Under the pieces are notes generated by a model. That model was not told where the DNA came from. It saw only the letters and a list, made by a program, of their open reading frames with translations, and did no database searches. The translations under genes were made by a program, and so were the position numbers. Positions 44,234 to 54,890 of a DNA stretch of 64,000 nucleotides are shown one piece after another. How positions within the stretch are numbered: position 1 is the stretch's first letter; the number at the start of each line of letters is the position of its first letter. Location: assembly GCA_949825045.1 (NCBI GenBank), contig OX463832.1, positions 20,516,552 through 20,580,551 of the forward strand, given 5' to 3'. This DNA comes from Argyresthia goedartella (Eukaryota; Arthropoda; Insecta; Lepidoptera; Argyresthiidae).

Positions 44234-44598
44234 TAAATAAGGGCTAGTGTTTAAACAATTACCAAAAACGCACCTATTTTACTACCAATAAATTCGAAAT
44301 TACTGCCAGAATGGATAAATGTCCACCAAATTGTGTTTGGATAAATGATAACCAAGCTTCTTTTTATGTTTTGTGTACTTAAGTTTATGTTTTAAGTATT
44401 ATTTGTTGTTCATACATGTTCAACCTAACACGAAGGATAAAGGGGGCTTTGCTTCGCTCACCCCCTTTACCCTTCACCTAAGCTACCGCAGTACCGCAGG
44501 CAAAATTGCCCTGATATTTTTTGCAACTTTTGGTGTTCATCATTTTGGGTAGGAAATTTTTTTTTTCTGGGATATTATATTTGTTGCCTTAAATAAGG
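44234..44598. repeat. Rep-2 family, copy 2
   Basis: Same-orientation partner of 36265-36620. Both copies fall inside the proposed introns of the zinc-finger gene. Copy 2 has an extra accgcaggcaaaattgcc near 44495 and lacks a few bases near 44545. Confidence 0.85.
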
Positions 44599-44729
44599 AA
44601 TGGGTGCATACAAGCGCTTGCACTATAGCTGCCTTCGCAGTGCTCTTTTTAAAGAAATCAGCCGCATCCAGCTGTGAGACAGCCGCAAGTCAGTCGCGCA
44701 GCATAATGTCAAAGCGCTCAAGAAGTCAC

Positions 44730-44894
44730 CTTCAAATCTGCTAAAAGGCTCGTGCAGCACCGCTTCAACGTATCCTGGAGCAGGTTGACCTTCCGACCGG
44801 CAGACAGGCATACCATACATGTATGTAGTGGCTCAGAATCAGCTAGGTCTACAACATCGACAAATATGAACTTCACATCACCATCAGCTTGCAT
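44730..44894 (-). CDS. ZAD domain, first half (exon 1 of the zinc-finger gene)
   Basis: ATG at 44894. The first-exon product is 55 residues: MQADGDVKFIFVDVV, then LHTCMVCLSAGRKVNLLQ, ending LLADLK. The donor gtgact follows at 44729 (AAG/GTGACT, acceptable but weak), phase 0, which joins in frame to the exon at 43900. CMVC is the first Cys pair of a ZAD; together the exons give a four-Cys ZAD with about 37 residues between pairs, the usual size. The in-frame codons upstream to 44948 lack another ATG. The zinc-finger exon at 35049 needs an incoming phase of one base, so exon 2 cannot splice straight to it. Confidence 0.7.
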
Positions 44895-45264
44895 TCTGGT
44901 ACGATTTTCACGTACTCGCGGCTTATGGATATAATATTTAGTTCTCACGGTGGATGGGAAATAAAGCGGTAGTTATCTGTGTTTATCCATCGAAACCGAG
45001 CAAGAATTGGGCGAAAGAAAACACAAACCTAAAAATCAATAATAAATATTTTAGATAGAATGAATGAAAGGAAGCGAACACAGACTATATAGGGATGAAG
45101 CGAAGGACCGATTGTAATAGTGGAGTATGGAGTCATTCGTACCATACATTTAAAATAGCCTTTTAATACAGTCCTCTCTTCACAAAATAAAAGGCCCAGT
45201 GACATTGTCCGTGTCACTAACGTAATAAGGTTGAATAAAATAATCTAAAAAAGTGTCTCAACCT
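44895..45264. promoter_or_regulatory. Upstream region of the ZAD zinc-finger gene
   Basis: Should hold the 5' UTR and promoter of the minus-strand gene. I see no confident TATA or initiator element. Confidence 0.3.
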
Positions 45265-45519
45265 GCAGCCTTATGGCGTAACTCTCTCTCTCTGAAGTTC
45301 ATAGCGTGTGTCTATTCTATGGTTCATCTCATGATCATACAATTCATCGATTGCGGGATATCACCGAAGGCTTCTAGGCTTCATTCAATGAGCTTGGGTT
45401 TGGCCCCATTATGACGCTACTTGCGTGATACCAATTTGACAGATGAAGCTGGTGCAAGGTGTCAAACGTAAAAGTCTATATGAAGTTCATAGCTCAGACG
45501 ACTTACGCCATAAGGCTGC
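45265..45519. repeat. MITE-like element with 17-bp inverted repeats
   Basis: gcagccttatggcgtaa (45265-45281) is the exact complement of 45503-45519. gaagttcatagc also occurs twice (about 45294 and 45481). Length 255 bp, no ORF. The flanks (aacct before, tgaacct after) do not give a clean target duplication. Confidence 0.65.
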
Positions 45520-45604
45520 TGAACCTATGTCAACAAAAACGTTCGACAATATCAGAATTGTATATTTCCAGCAGTTGTATTTTATAAACTTAATTTTATA
45601 TAAA

Positions 45605-45680
45605 TAAAACCGGTCAAGTGCGAGTAGGACATCGGACCCGCACATGAGGGGTTCCATACCATTACGGAAAAACGTAAAAT
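45605..45680. repeat. 'ggttccgta' repeat fragment
   Basis: accggtcaagtgcgagtagg, then ggacccgcacatgaggggtt/ccataccattacgg. This is the gtgcgagt...gggttcc core of the dispersed family noted at 40541-41165. Confidence 0.65.
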
Positions 45681-45823
45681 GACAGTCTTTTGTACGAGTA
45701 CATATACCTATTTATTTTAATAATAAAATATTAAATACAAGGTAGGACTACGTTCAAGCCGTACATCCAAACATTGAAAAATAGTTTTGTGTTGTAGTAT
45801 GTAAGTATTAAACTATTTTTAAT

Positions 45824-46870
45824 TTTTTATTTTATTTTATTTTATTGGGAAAAACAAACAATTTTACAATAGATAGTACTAGATTATCGAAGTAGCATTA
45901 AGTGAAATTAGGTAATTGTACAACCAGCACCGTTTTCCACAGATAAATCACACAGAATTAAACAATTAAGATACTGTTTTCACAAAAATAAATAAATGTA
46001 ACTAGGTATAGGTACTATAAACATTATCAAAGCTAGTAATAACAATGTAAAATGTATAATTTTATTATAAAATAGGTACAGCCTACAATTTTTTTTTAAG
46101 TGTATAAGCTAAACCACTTATCTATCTTTATTATAAATTATGTTCAATATTGCCATTTTGTATCTACCAGGAGACAAAGAAAATATGTCAACACCGAAGA
46201 AAAACTCGTTGTAAGAGTGCAGTAGTCTATACAATGGGGCTCTCTTGCCTGCATTTGTTCTGCATAGTTTGGTCACAAACAATCGATGAGGATGTATGTC
46301 TCTGATGTGCTGAGAAGCACTTGGTATTCTATGGTATATATTGTTGGTGATATAAGAACAATCAAATTTATTGTGTGTTATATTGTATAGAAACATAGAG
46401 TCCAAAAACAGTCGACGATCTTTCAAAGAAAGTAAAGAGTACTTGGTAAGCGAGTTGTGATAAGAAGTTCTAGAATGAAGACATCTACAATTTACAGAAC
46501 GAATGAACTTACGCTGCACCGATTCACTATACTTATCATAATAGGGGTTCCAGATGGGCGTAGCATATTCTAATTGAGACCTAATTAAGGATTTAAATAG
46601 ATTTAGGTATGAGGCTGAGCGTTTAAAGTTATTGCATGTGCGCATTACAAAACCATATAACTGGAAGGCTTTACTGATAATACTGTTTATGTGTGCATCC
46701 AGATTAAGTTTAGCGTCCAAAATTATGCCGAGATCTTTTATATCTGAAACCTTATTAAGTGGAATGTTAAGTAAGCTGTAAGTATATTTAACTATATATT
46801 ATTTTGTAAAGGTTATAGTTTTACATTTAGGTATGCTTAGCTGCAATTGAATCAATGTACTCATGTTAAC
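45824..46870 (-). mobile_element. LINE F: 3' fragment of a non-LTR retrotransposon
   Basis: A (TAAAA)n tail on the minus strand lies at 45824-45846; the 5' truncation is near 46870. It carries only the end of ORF2. Confidence 0.7.
46118..46850 (-). pseudogene. LINE F ORF2, C-terminal part
   Basis: The minus strand is open for about 200 codons to 46118. DIKDLGIILDAKLNLDAHIN (start near 46740) is the RT thumb entry. FKSLIRSQLEYATPIWNPYY, VQRKFIRSVNCRCLHS and SLKDRRLFLDSMFLYNI follow, as in Jockey/CR1-group LINEs. The catalytic RT and endonuclease are absent. A stop around 46800 separates it from a more upstream segment (LSIPKCKTITFTK). Confidence 0.75.
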
Positions 46871-47329
46871 GAAACTCTTTCTTTGCTCATTGAAACCGGA
46901 ATTAGATTGAAATTGAGTAACTTATTTACAAAAATCAAATCAAATGTGACAAAAAACTTAATATCATTTATTATAATTTAAATGATATTAATTATATACT
47001 TAATGACAAATAACTAAGCACAAAACTCAATACCTGTAATTAAAAAATATTTCCGGATAAATCGGGAGAGTCAATTTTTCACCGATAAACAAATAAAACC
47101 ATAGCAATAATTTCTTCTATGGGTACTTCTTTTAATTCTGCCAAACGCTTCGTCATAACTAAAGTTATGTTATGAAACAAAATACCTACATATTTATAAA
47201 AATAAACCGCCCCAAGAAACGCCCGCAACAAACGTGCCCATTTTAATTCTTTAAAATCGTTATGTTTCATTTCATCATTTGTTGCTGTTGCGTTAACAGT
47301 AATGGACATTCTATGAAATTTCAGCTCTC
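46871..47329. other. AT-rich spacer, no gene seen
   Basis: The minus-strand frame 47079-47426 derives its Arg/Pro/Ser-rich start from the ggacggac repeat and shows no domain. Confidence 0.4.
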
Positions 47330-47450
47330 TACCTTTTTCGGTGGGTCCGATAGAGCCCGGTGACGGACGGACGGACGGACAGACAGACGGACAGCGGAGG
47401 CTTAGTAATATGGTCATATTTGGCACCCTTCGGATACGGAACCCTAAGAA
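47330..47450. repeat. 'ggttccgta' repeat with (GGAC)n core
   Basis: gtgacggacggacggacgg, then cagcggaggcttagtaatat and cccttcggatacggaaccct. Same family as 40541-40613 and 26020-26090. Confidence 0.7.
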
Positions 47451-48005
47451 GACAGCATTTGACTATGACGTCACATGCTAGTATTTTAACCTCTTAATGC
47501 ATGGCTTGACCCGAAATGGAACGCGATTTTCTACCTTATTGCTAGGTAATAAAGTTCAAACCTATGAAACCATATATGGCTTAGTATGCAGTAAAGGGTA
47601 GAACTCGAGAAAAAACTTACCGTTTTGACAGTTTCTAAAAGGTATATATTTTGACTAGCAGTCAAATACCGTATTCGGTAATATCGTAGGAAAGTTAGGG
47701 TCCGTCACTAACGGTAATCTAGTCTATACTGTCCAATCCTTTATTCAACTTTTGACATTTCTTTATTGTGTACCCCCCGTTTCAGACATATTTTTCGTTG
47801 CAGATGTCAAAGGTGTAGGGATTTTTATCTGTCAAAAATCCATTATTAGAGTGGACAAAGTTATAACCACGCTAACAAACGGTGACTTGGAATGGCCTCT
47901 TATGCGATGTAATGTAATCGATTATGTTGCAAATCGGATCACGCCGTCAATCGATTATAGCTTGTCAAATTCGTACCTAGCACTCCCATGGTCTGCGGGC
48001 GACGG
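47451..48005. other. Spacer without recognised features
   Basis: AT-rich. A plus-strand frame (47752-48120) runs into the GC-rich hairpin and has no domain. Confidence 0.4.
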
Positions 48006-48111
48006 GGGACGAAAGATGCGGGGGCGGGAAAGAGCGCGGGCGGTTCCTACTAAGCGCCCCGCCGCCCGCGCTCTTCTTTCCCGCCCTCGCAGCCCCCGCA
48101 TCTTTCGTCCC
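48006..48111. repeat. Strong GC-rich hairpin
   Basis: The arm 48006-48043 (gggacgaaagatgcgggggc ... gagcgcgggcgg) pairs with 48062-48111, whose complement is the same sequence with two small insertions (about 9 and 3 bases). The loop is about 18 bases. It abuts the SINE at 48111. Confidence 0.85.
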
Positions 48112-48330
48112 TGCCTATGAAGCTGGCGGGCCTGGGTTCGAATCCCGGTAAGGGCAAATACTTGGGTATTGAGCATGAATATTTGCCTGAAAACCATGGA
48201 TTTTTGTCTACAGCTTCCAGCTTCATATTATATTAGTTTGTATACGTTGTACGTAAATTAAGATAAGTTGCCCTATGGGCAGTAGACCTCGCTAACAAGG
48301 GGGACTGTGAACCAATTTATAGGTAATTAA
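48111..48330 (+). mobile_element. tRNA-derived SINE
   Basis: ctgcctatgaagctggcggg, then a B box gggttcgaatcccggtaagg, then gcaaatacttgggtattgag/catgaatatttgcc. The tRNA head is truncated by or fused to the hairpin at 48006-48111. The body resembles the SINEs at 35275 and 35620. Confidence 0.75.
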
Positions 48331-49177
48331 ATTAGATTCAATCAAAATCAAACTAGTAAAGTATTAAAGTAGCCGCACCAATAACTTTGTAAACTACATT
48401 TTGCGATTTAAAATAACTTTTCATGAAAAAAGTTATAGTCTATTTCACTCACTCTCATGGTCTGTATAGATCCTCTTTACTAATCCGAGTCCAAACTTGG
48501 TATGTTTTGAAAATATTTCTTGGATTTTTAGAAAACAGGCGGCCGAAAGGTAATGGTGTGGTATATTTTTAGAACCGGCTCATGAAGCCCTTTAATTTGA
48601 TACTCCACACAGTAGCTTTCAGAAAAAAAAAAAACATACAACAAATTAATGACGTCATAACTCCCCCCCCCCCCCCCCCACCAAGGGGAAAATCGAGAAA
48701 AGCACTCGACAAAATAAATATTTTAATTCAAGGAATACGTGTGCCAAGTTTGGTGATGATCGCTTGAAAACTGTGGCCCCTAGACCGGAACTGACGGACA
48801 CGTATAGAGACAGACGAAAGCAAAATCTTTACAATGAAAGTTATGATTATTTCAAAATCAAAATAAATGTACTTTTACATAGCTATGACGACGGTAACTT
48901 ACTTTTTTGAACGTTTTTAAAAACCTCTGTTTTGGGCTTTACTAAAAATTGTGTCGATAATAAGGCCCGTGCCGATTTTAGGTCGTTTGGCGCAAAAGTA
49001 TGCATTAAAGACCTCAACTATTGAATAAATATGAACATTGTAATATTCATGAACATTATAACAGGAAGCATAAACTAAAATGATCAATAATTTGTTAGAA
49101 AAATACGCTTTTCCACTGTGTGAGAAAACAGCCTAGCTTTTGACATTTTAGGTGTTTTGTGAACTGGATAGAAAATC
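48331..49177. other. Repeat-derived spacer with a C17 run
   Basis: 48365-48420 shares accaataactttgtaaac and tacattttgc with 41012-41040. A run of 17 C lies at about 48663-48679. cggaactgacggacacgtat at about 48786 fits the same dispersed family. No gene. Confidence 0.5.
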
Positions 49178-49616
49178 TCACAAATCCTTAATTTTCCTTG
49201 CTATCAGTTTGGACACAATGACTGCTCTTAAATGCCATGACGTCTCCATCCAGCTTCGGCAAAGAATATTATGGGTCAATCGTATTATAATAAGTAAGCA
49301 TGAATCTATCTCGTAGTAGTTCTTTCCTAGAAATATAACTTGAAAACTACCATTTACGAAGAATCGTATTGTCAGTAGGAATATTATTTCAGGCACAAAT
49401 GGCAAACCTCTTCTCGAGGGCTTCCTGGGGTCTGGTTCCAACATCGGTTATATTCTCTCTTTCACATTTCGAGGCGTAAATCTAAAGCGGGAGTGAAATT
49501 CAGTAACCGACTATTTTCTGAATGGATCCGCGTAATCTCGCAAATATCTTCTTGCCCGATACTCTATGCCTATCAGCGTAAGCAACGAACTCAATAAATT
49601 CTTCCATATCAGACAT
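49178..49616 (-). pseudogene. HARBI1-like transposase, N-terminal remnant
   Basis: ATG at 49616 gives MSDMEEFIEFVAYADRHR. In a shifted frame FHSRFRFTPRNVKERI then PMLEPDPRKPSRRGLPF follow, and FVPEIIFLLTIRFFVNGSFQ (about 49405) is the hallmark 'lRFyatGSFQ' segment of Harbinger nucleases. Stops (a TAG near 49515 and a TAA near 49450) and a frameshift break it, and the catalytic domain is absent. It is unrelated at sequence level to the intact Harbinger genes at 21914 and 28814. Confidence 0.65.
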
Positions 49617-50045
49617 TATAACAATATTTTACTATATTTTGTATCTTCAAGACGAATTGCGTTTGCAACAGTCAACAAAACAACATGTCCCCTGACAACT
49701 GTCATCTGTCTTTTTTAAAGAAAGAGAGAAAGAAAATATGTGTTCGCACTTTTCTCTCTTGCCCCTACAGTAATATACGAAACGTAACACTCTCTCTTTC
49801 TATCTTCACTAACATATGACTCCCTCTCAACTTCCGTCCACCTCGCCCGTTCGCACTTTTCGTAACGCTCTCGTCACGCATTCACCAGCTTACTCCCCGA
49901 GGCAAGCGTGCGTAAAAAAGTTTTACTTCAAAAATATTTAAGGAGTTACTATAATAAAATACTAAATACTAATAATATACGAAGTAGTATATTATAAGTA
50001 TTTATACTAATAATATACTACTATTATATACTAATATATACTAAC
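49617..50045. other. Spacer, no gene seen
   Basis: Contains CT-rich stretches (ctctctctttctatcttcac) and an AT-rich run of actaatatac-type repeats at 49950-50045. Confidence 0.4.
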
Positions 50046-50400
50046 ATGCATACTTATAATTCTAAAGAGAGAGGTAATGCTTCTTCACACGACTTTATAA
50101 TATGTAGATTCAGAGTAGGACTGTCCCTGATGGCGCAGCGGAGTGCATTCCACAACCGAATGGCCCGGAGTCTAAACCCATTCTCATACAAAGAAGTGTT
50201 ATGCTATGGAGTAGTGAGCATGGAAACTGCGTGAGTTCTCCGAGCCGCATGAAGAAAGAAATTGAAAACAGTCTTGTACGACGGTTGTAGTAAAATGTTG
50301 TGGAGGAAATTGAGGATGTGTGAATCCCAGCGAAGACGGATCGGTAGCCTCTTCAACTCCGTGCGATGTTGTGATAAATAGCCGTAGCTTCATGGAGCTT
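50046..50400 (-). pseudogene. LINE G: C-terminal RT fragment
   Basis: On the minus strand, YENGFRLRAIRLWNALRCAI then RDSPTLNLHIIKS (about 50200-50085) is the R.iRlWN.Lp..iR.SptL motif at the end of Jockey/CR1-type ORF2. Upstream residues sit in shifted frames (YRRTRLFSISFFMRLGEL). The fragment is short and decayed. Confidence 0.55.
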
Positions 50401-51703
50401 CATAGTACGAATGAAACAAACCAATATGAACGCAGGAACTCAGCGGACGGTGGCATGCGGCCGCCATGGTGCCCGATTGTTCGCTGACGTCGGTCAAAGC
50501 CACTCATATTACTAATTGGTACTCCCACAAAACATAACTTTTTACTTCTGCATAACTCGATTTGTAAGTAGATTTTTGTTTAAGGTGTTTATTTGATAAT
50601 TATTCTTTTGATAGTGCTCTTTTATAGACATGTGCAATTTCATTTCTACTTATTTAGAAAATGATCAATTTGTGTTGCAACGCCCGCGTCGATTGGGAAG
50701 GCCCACGAAGTTGTTGCTTGGGCCTTGCATCATTTGGTTGGGCCTTGCAACCCTACTGCACTCTAATAAGAACCTTTAGTTTTTGGTAATGGTAGTTCTA
50801 TGTAAAATAATACACCTTTTTTAATATGAATACATACTGTCTTTTATTAGTTTTTAACTCATACATAAATAAATTAATATTTAAGAATAAAAGAATGCTT
50901 CTACTATACTACACTTCAGAACTGAATTTGTCGGGGCCTTGCAACCCACAATACGGGCCTTCTAAAGCAATAATTAGTGTTATAAGACCCAATGTAGGAA
51001 AATTATAAATCAACAATAAAAAAAGCCTTGACAATAAATACTCAATTCTAGCATGAATAATTTGATATTTGTGAGATTAATGAGAATATTTAATGAGTTA
51101 TATTACATACAAATTAATGAAATATATTTGAATGAAATGCGAAACACATTAAAATATACTTTTGTATTCATTTGTTTTAAAGATACTTTGAAAATAATTC
51201 TGATCGAGGATGAAGGCAGAAGAACTACAAATACCTTTGCCTAGCATTAAAAAAATACTAGCTGACACCAGCTGTCAATGTCACCCTATCATCTAACTTG
51301 TATCGTATTTAGCATAACCGTGCGTTCGATTTGTTTGAATATCCACCCACACCCGCATAAAACTAACAGAAGAATAGCACTATACAAGTTCTACGCCTGT
51401 AAAAGAGATAGCATGTAAGGTGGGCTCATGGCGGGCATCAACTGACACGTTTAAACCGAACGCAGCCTTTGTTTTGTTTTTAACTTTCTGGGTCAGGCAA
51501 AGACAAAGCCTTGACAATGACATTTTTTTTGTTCTGGCAAAGGTAACATGGTCCATTATGCCAACATCAACTTTTTTCAAAAACTCAAGATTTAAAAATT
51601 TATTTCAATATAAAAATGAAAATCTCTAAGCTCTCGACCAACTTTCGAATTAGCTATTAAAATTAAGGGGTTAATAATTTGAAATTTTGTCACCGGGTTT
51701 TTT
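50401..51703. other. Spacer, no gene seen
   Basis: gggccttgcaaccc occurs at about 50742 and, in a related form (ggggccttgcaaccc), at about 50934, with related bits between. Otherwise AT-rich without recognised frames. Confidence 0.4.
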
Positions 51704-51842
51704 GTTATGGACAGATCTCAACTAAAAGGAAGATTCACCAATAATTGTACAACGTGATCCCCTTCGTGTCATCTTCAATACGTGATATTGGCGGAATTAC
51801 TGCAGGGATCCATAATACAAGCCATGAAACCAAAAAATAATT
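51704..51842 (+). mobile_element. Isolated 3' end of a LINE D family member
   Basis: About 135 bp match 13536-13672 (landmarks acgtgatccccttcgtgtca, caatacgtgatattggcgga, attactg.agggatcca). No coding region is attached, so this is an extreme 5'-truncated copy. Confidence 0.85.
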
Positions 51843-52658
51843 GAATTAAAAGTTTGTTATTAGGCCTCCAGTTTGGCCGACCAGATTTCACCATCTTTTG
51901 GTGTATGCAACCACCAATTTCTAACGTAATCACCAATTTTCATTATAATTTGTTTTCTATACTTGACGGACGTTGAGAAAATGCCGCCTGTACTGACCAA
52001 GTTTCAAAAAGTAGGATTGGTTAAAAGTTTGTCAATAACTCCTCGAGCACACTTGGGTACTGTAGTACCCAAAAACCCGTTATAGGTTTTACATTTCAAA
52101 ATCGCGACCTGTCAAAAAAAATATCGAGGGGCTATTATCAAATAAAAATAAAAAGGTGTGGGCCAAAAAGTGGTTGTTATAAACAAAACAACTTAGTCAC
52201 ATAAATGTGATCCGAGAGCTGGACAGTGAATTCTCGCTCATTTCGTATTGTTGATGCATTTTTACGTTGTTCGTCGTCGTCGTCAGCTATTTTAGGAGAA
52301 TAACACGAACCCACCCACACAGCACGCCTCTATTCCGTAGACTGTCGAACGAAATTGGTCCGAAGCGTTCACACGATCCGACATGATTGGGCACGATCTA
52401 ATCGGGTCAAGTATTGCGGTCCCGGCCACCCAATGACCTTGAATTGGCCAATTAGACTCCAGACGACACAATCTGATCTGAACACCAATCGGACGGACGA
52501 AAATTTGACGTAAAATTGTGTCATCTGGAATCCACTTTACCACATGATTATTTTCCTGAAATTACTAATGTAAATGATCCCATTAGTACGACTGCAAAAT
52601 AAAGAAGTATGTTAAGAAGTATGTCACTGTTGCCAGAACTATATTTTTGTAACATTTT
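51843..52658. other. Spacer, no gene seen
   Basis: No recognisable frame. The minus-strand frame 52292-52543 has no domain. Confidence 0.4.
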
Positions 52659-52770
52659 ACGTTACTTTTGACCCTCTCATGTTACCATGTTATATGACTC
52701 AAAATGTTACTTTTACGTTACTTTTGACCCTCTCATGTTACCATGTTATATGACTCAAAATGTTACTTTT
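52659..52770. repeat. Exact 56-bp tandem duplication
   Basis: Unit 52659-52714 (acgttacttttgaccctctc...) is repeated exactly at 52715-52770, with a partial third start (acgtaactttt). The lack of differences suggests it is recent or a length-variable locus. Confidence 0.95.
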
Positions 52771-53476
52771 ACGTAACTTTTAGGTCAATATTTAAATATT
52801 TTTCAGCAAAGAAAAAAATATTTTGATGTATACACGTCATGTGTTGGCGCACTTGATATTGGTGCATGATACAAATTGACTGAAGCGACGTCCACGCGAA
52901 AAACCGTCACTTCGTCGTATAGCATATTCATTTACTCGCGTATATTTCGAAACTTTCCATCTCACTCAAGCGTAGGTAGGTAGTGGTAGGTATCCTATAT
53001 ATAATGTATTCTGTGGTGGTAGGACGCGTCGTGCGGCACTATCTAGGTATGCCTATGTATAAGAGACCTAATGTCAGTTCGGTTTTGTGTTTTGTTTGTT
53101 GTGATTCAAATTTGGTTGGATAGTTTTATTTAGTTCAGAAGTGATTGATGTGAATAGTTTTATCGACCTATACTTCTAATGCTAACAATAACTACTTGGT
53201 AAATGAATGTTGTATTTATTCTAGTTTTAATTTAATAAGTAACTAGATATTTAAGGAATTAGAAACTGAACAAAAAAGTTGTGTTTGCAACTAAAATAAG
53301 TTTATTTTTGTGTTTTCATCAAATTACCTATTAGTACATTAAAAAAAATGTGCCGTTCACTGCACATTAGGTTCAATAAGTTCAAATAGGTATTTACTAC
53401 TTATTTCTTTCTTTATTTTTGTTAATATCACTAGAGTATCTATCACTCGCGAAGCCTCTCAAACTAACACGACTTC
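52771..53476. other. Spacer, no gene seen
   Basis: AT-rich sequence without domain-bearing frames or strong structures. Confidence 0.4.
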
Positions 53477-53521
53477 CATTTCAGTGTGTCCACTGTTTAA
53501 CACAGTGGACACACTGAAATG
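53477..53521. repeat. Perfect 20-bp-stem palindrome
   Basis: catttcagtgtgtccactgt (53477-53496) is the exact complement of 53502-53521, with a 5-base loop ttaac. It has the same small-loop style as the hairpins at 3291-3369. Confidence 0.95.
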
Positions 53522-53854
53522 AAAGTTAACAGATCGTCCGAAATAAGACGATTTCAATCTTGTTATGACCATTCGTCATGTTGATGCCTCGTTCGACAAA
53601 AAATATATTGTTACTTACGCAAATTATCTACTATACAATACATGCAAAGTTTGCCATACAAAGTTTTGACCTTATAGTCTTAATGTGGACAGAGCTATTT
53701 ATGTTAAACTAATGTAACAATTTATTCATAACAATACAAAAATGATTGGAAATAGCATGCTTTCCTTTACCATAATGAATTAGATTTGTGTCAAAATGTT
53801 AAAGAATATAGGAGGATTTTTTTCATTGGAGGATTTTGCTGGTACGCATATATT
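53522..53854. other. Probable hAT-derived but unreadable stretch
   Basis: Lies just upstream of the hAT C-terminal remnant and could be further decayed transposase. I could not read motifs in it. Confidence 0.3.
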
Positions 53855-54015
53855 TCCAAACTTAAAAAGGGTATCGGTCTTTTAGTTGTGTTGCCTTTTT
53901 CGAATGCAAGCGTCGAAAGCATTTTAGTCAACTGAAATTGATACAGTTTGAAAACAGGAACAGGCTAAACACTGGACCCCTACTTTGATGGCTACTAAAG
54001 CAAACATTAAATACG
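53855..54015 (+). pseudogene. hAT transposase dimerisation-domain remnant
   Basis: Across two frames: PNLKRVSVF (stop) L, then LPFSNASVESI, then after a one-base deletion FSQLKLIQFENRNRLNT. The P-SNAs-E-iFS-lk..RN-L pattern is the diagnostic C-terminal hAT dimerisation region. At least one stop and one frameshift. No ends located. Confidence 0.65.
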
Positions 54016-54429
54016 CCACAAAATTTGAGCCATCAATAGCAAGTAATTCATGCAGAAACTGGTGAAGGTATTGATCGCAAAATTTCACAGTTTTAAGTTA
54101 CTATTTTTCATTACTACGATGCTATTATTAACGCTTTTTTTCAGGGTCCAGCTCCGACATAGCTACCCTGCTACGTATCTCAATAATGGGTTATGATGAC
54201 TTTTTATATAAATTGATTACTAACAAAGTACCTATTGAAAGACACTATCAAAGTTGTTCGTGTATTACTTTCACATTATTAATTGTATTTTTTTTCAGCA
54301 TCACTAGTCAATTGTTCGTTTAACAATTATTACGATTCTTTCAAACCTTAACTAATGCGACAGTAAACTTTTTTAGTTTTTGTATAATAAAGTGTCGTAT
54401 TATAGTGTAAGTGTCTATTTCCACATAAT
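54016..54429. other. Spacer, no gene seen
   Basis: AT-rich sequence between the hAT remnant and Rep-3 copy 2. Confidence 0.4.
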
Positions 54430-54806
54430 AGTAGTTTATGTGACTGCTACATAGTGGAGGGCATTAATACTCGCCTTCGGCTCGTTACACATACCCACTG
54501 TATATGAAACGAGCCGAAGGCGAGTTTCATAATAATATCACTCAAGAGTTTTAATGCCTAATTATGTACAGTTACATACACTAGTTTATCTACACACGTA
54601 TCATAAGCTCTCTTTGATGTGTTCAGGAACCGCATGTTTGACCGACATTGTGGCTCTGCAGTTGTTTAGCTTGTTCTGTAGTACCAACTTCACAGACAAA
54701 GTAGGGGCGGCACGCAGGCGGGCGTAAGCATTCGAAATTTGAATGTCATAATATGTAGAAAAATTACACATTATGGTCATAATGTGTAATTTTTCAGATA
54801 AGAAAT
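54430..54806. repeat. Rep-3 family, copy 2
   Basis: Same-orientation partner of 38890-39305. Copy 2 shows an inverted pair actcgccttcggctcgttac/gaaacgagccgaaggcgagt (about 54471 and 54507) that copy 1 lacks on the left side. The 3' end has the short palindrome-like acattatggtcataatgtgt. Confidence 0.88.
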
Positions 54807-54890
54807 AAGTTTTTACCAAGTAGTTTAACATTATGCTGATCGTAACGTGCGGTTTTTGTACGCAGTAAAGAGGGTTTATGATACGTGTGT

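Noticed and set aside
47752..48120. 122-codon plus-strand ORF
   Set aside because: Its C-terminal third is the GC-rich hairpin; the rest has no domain.
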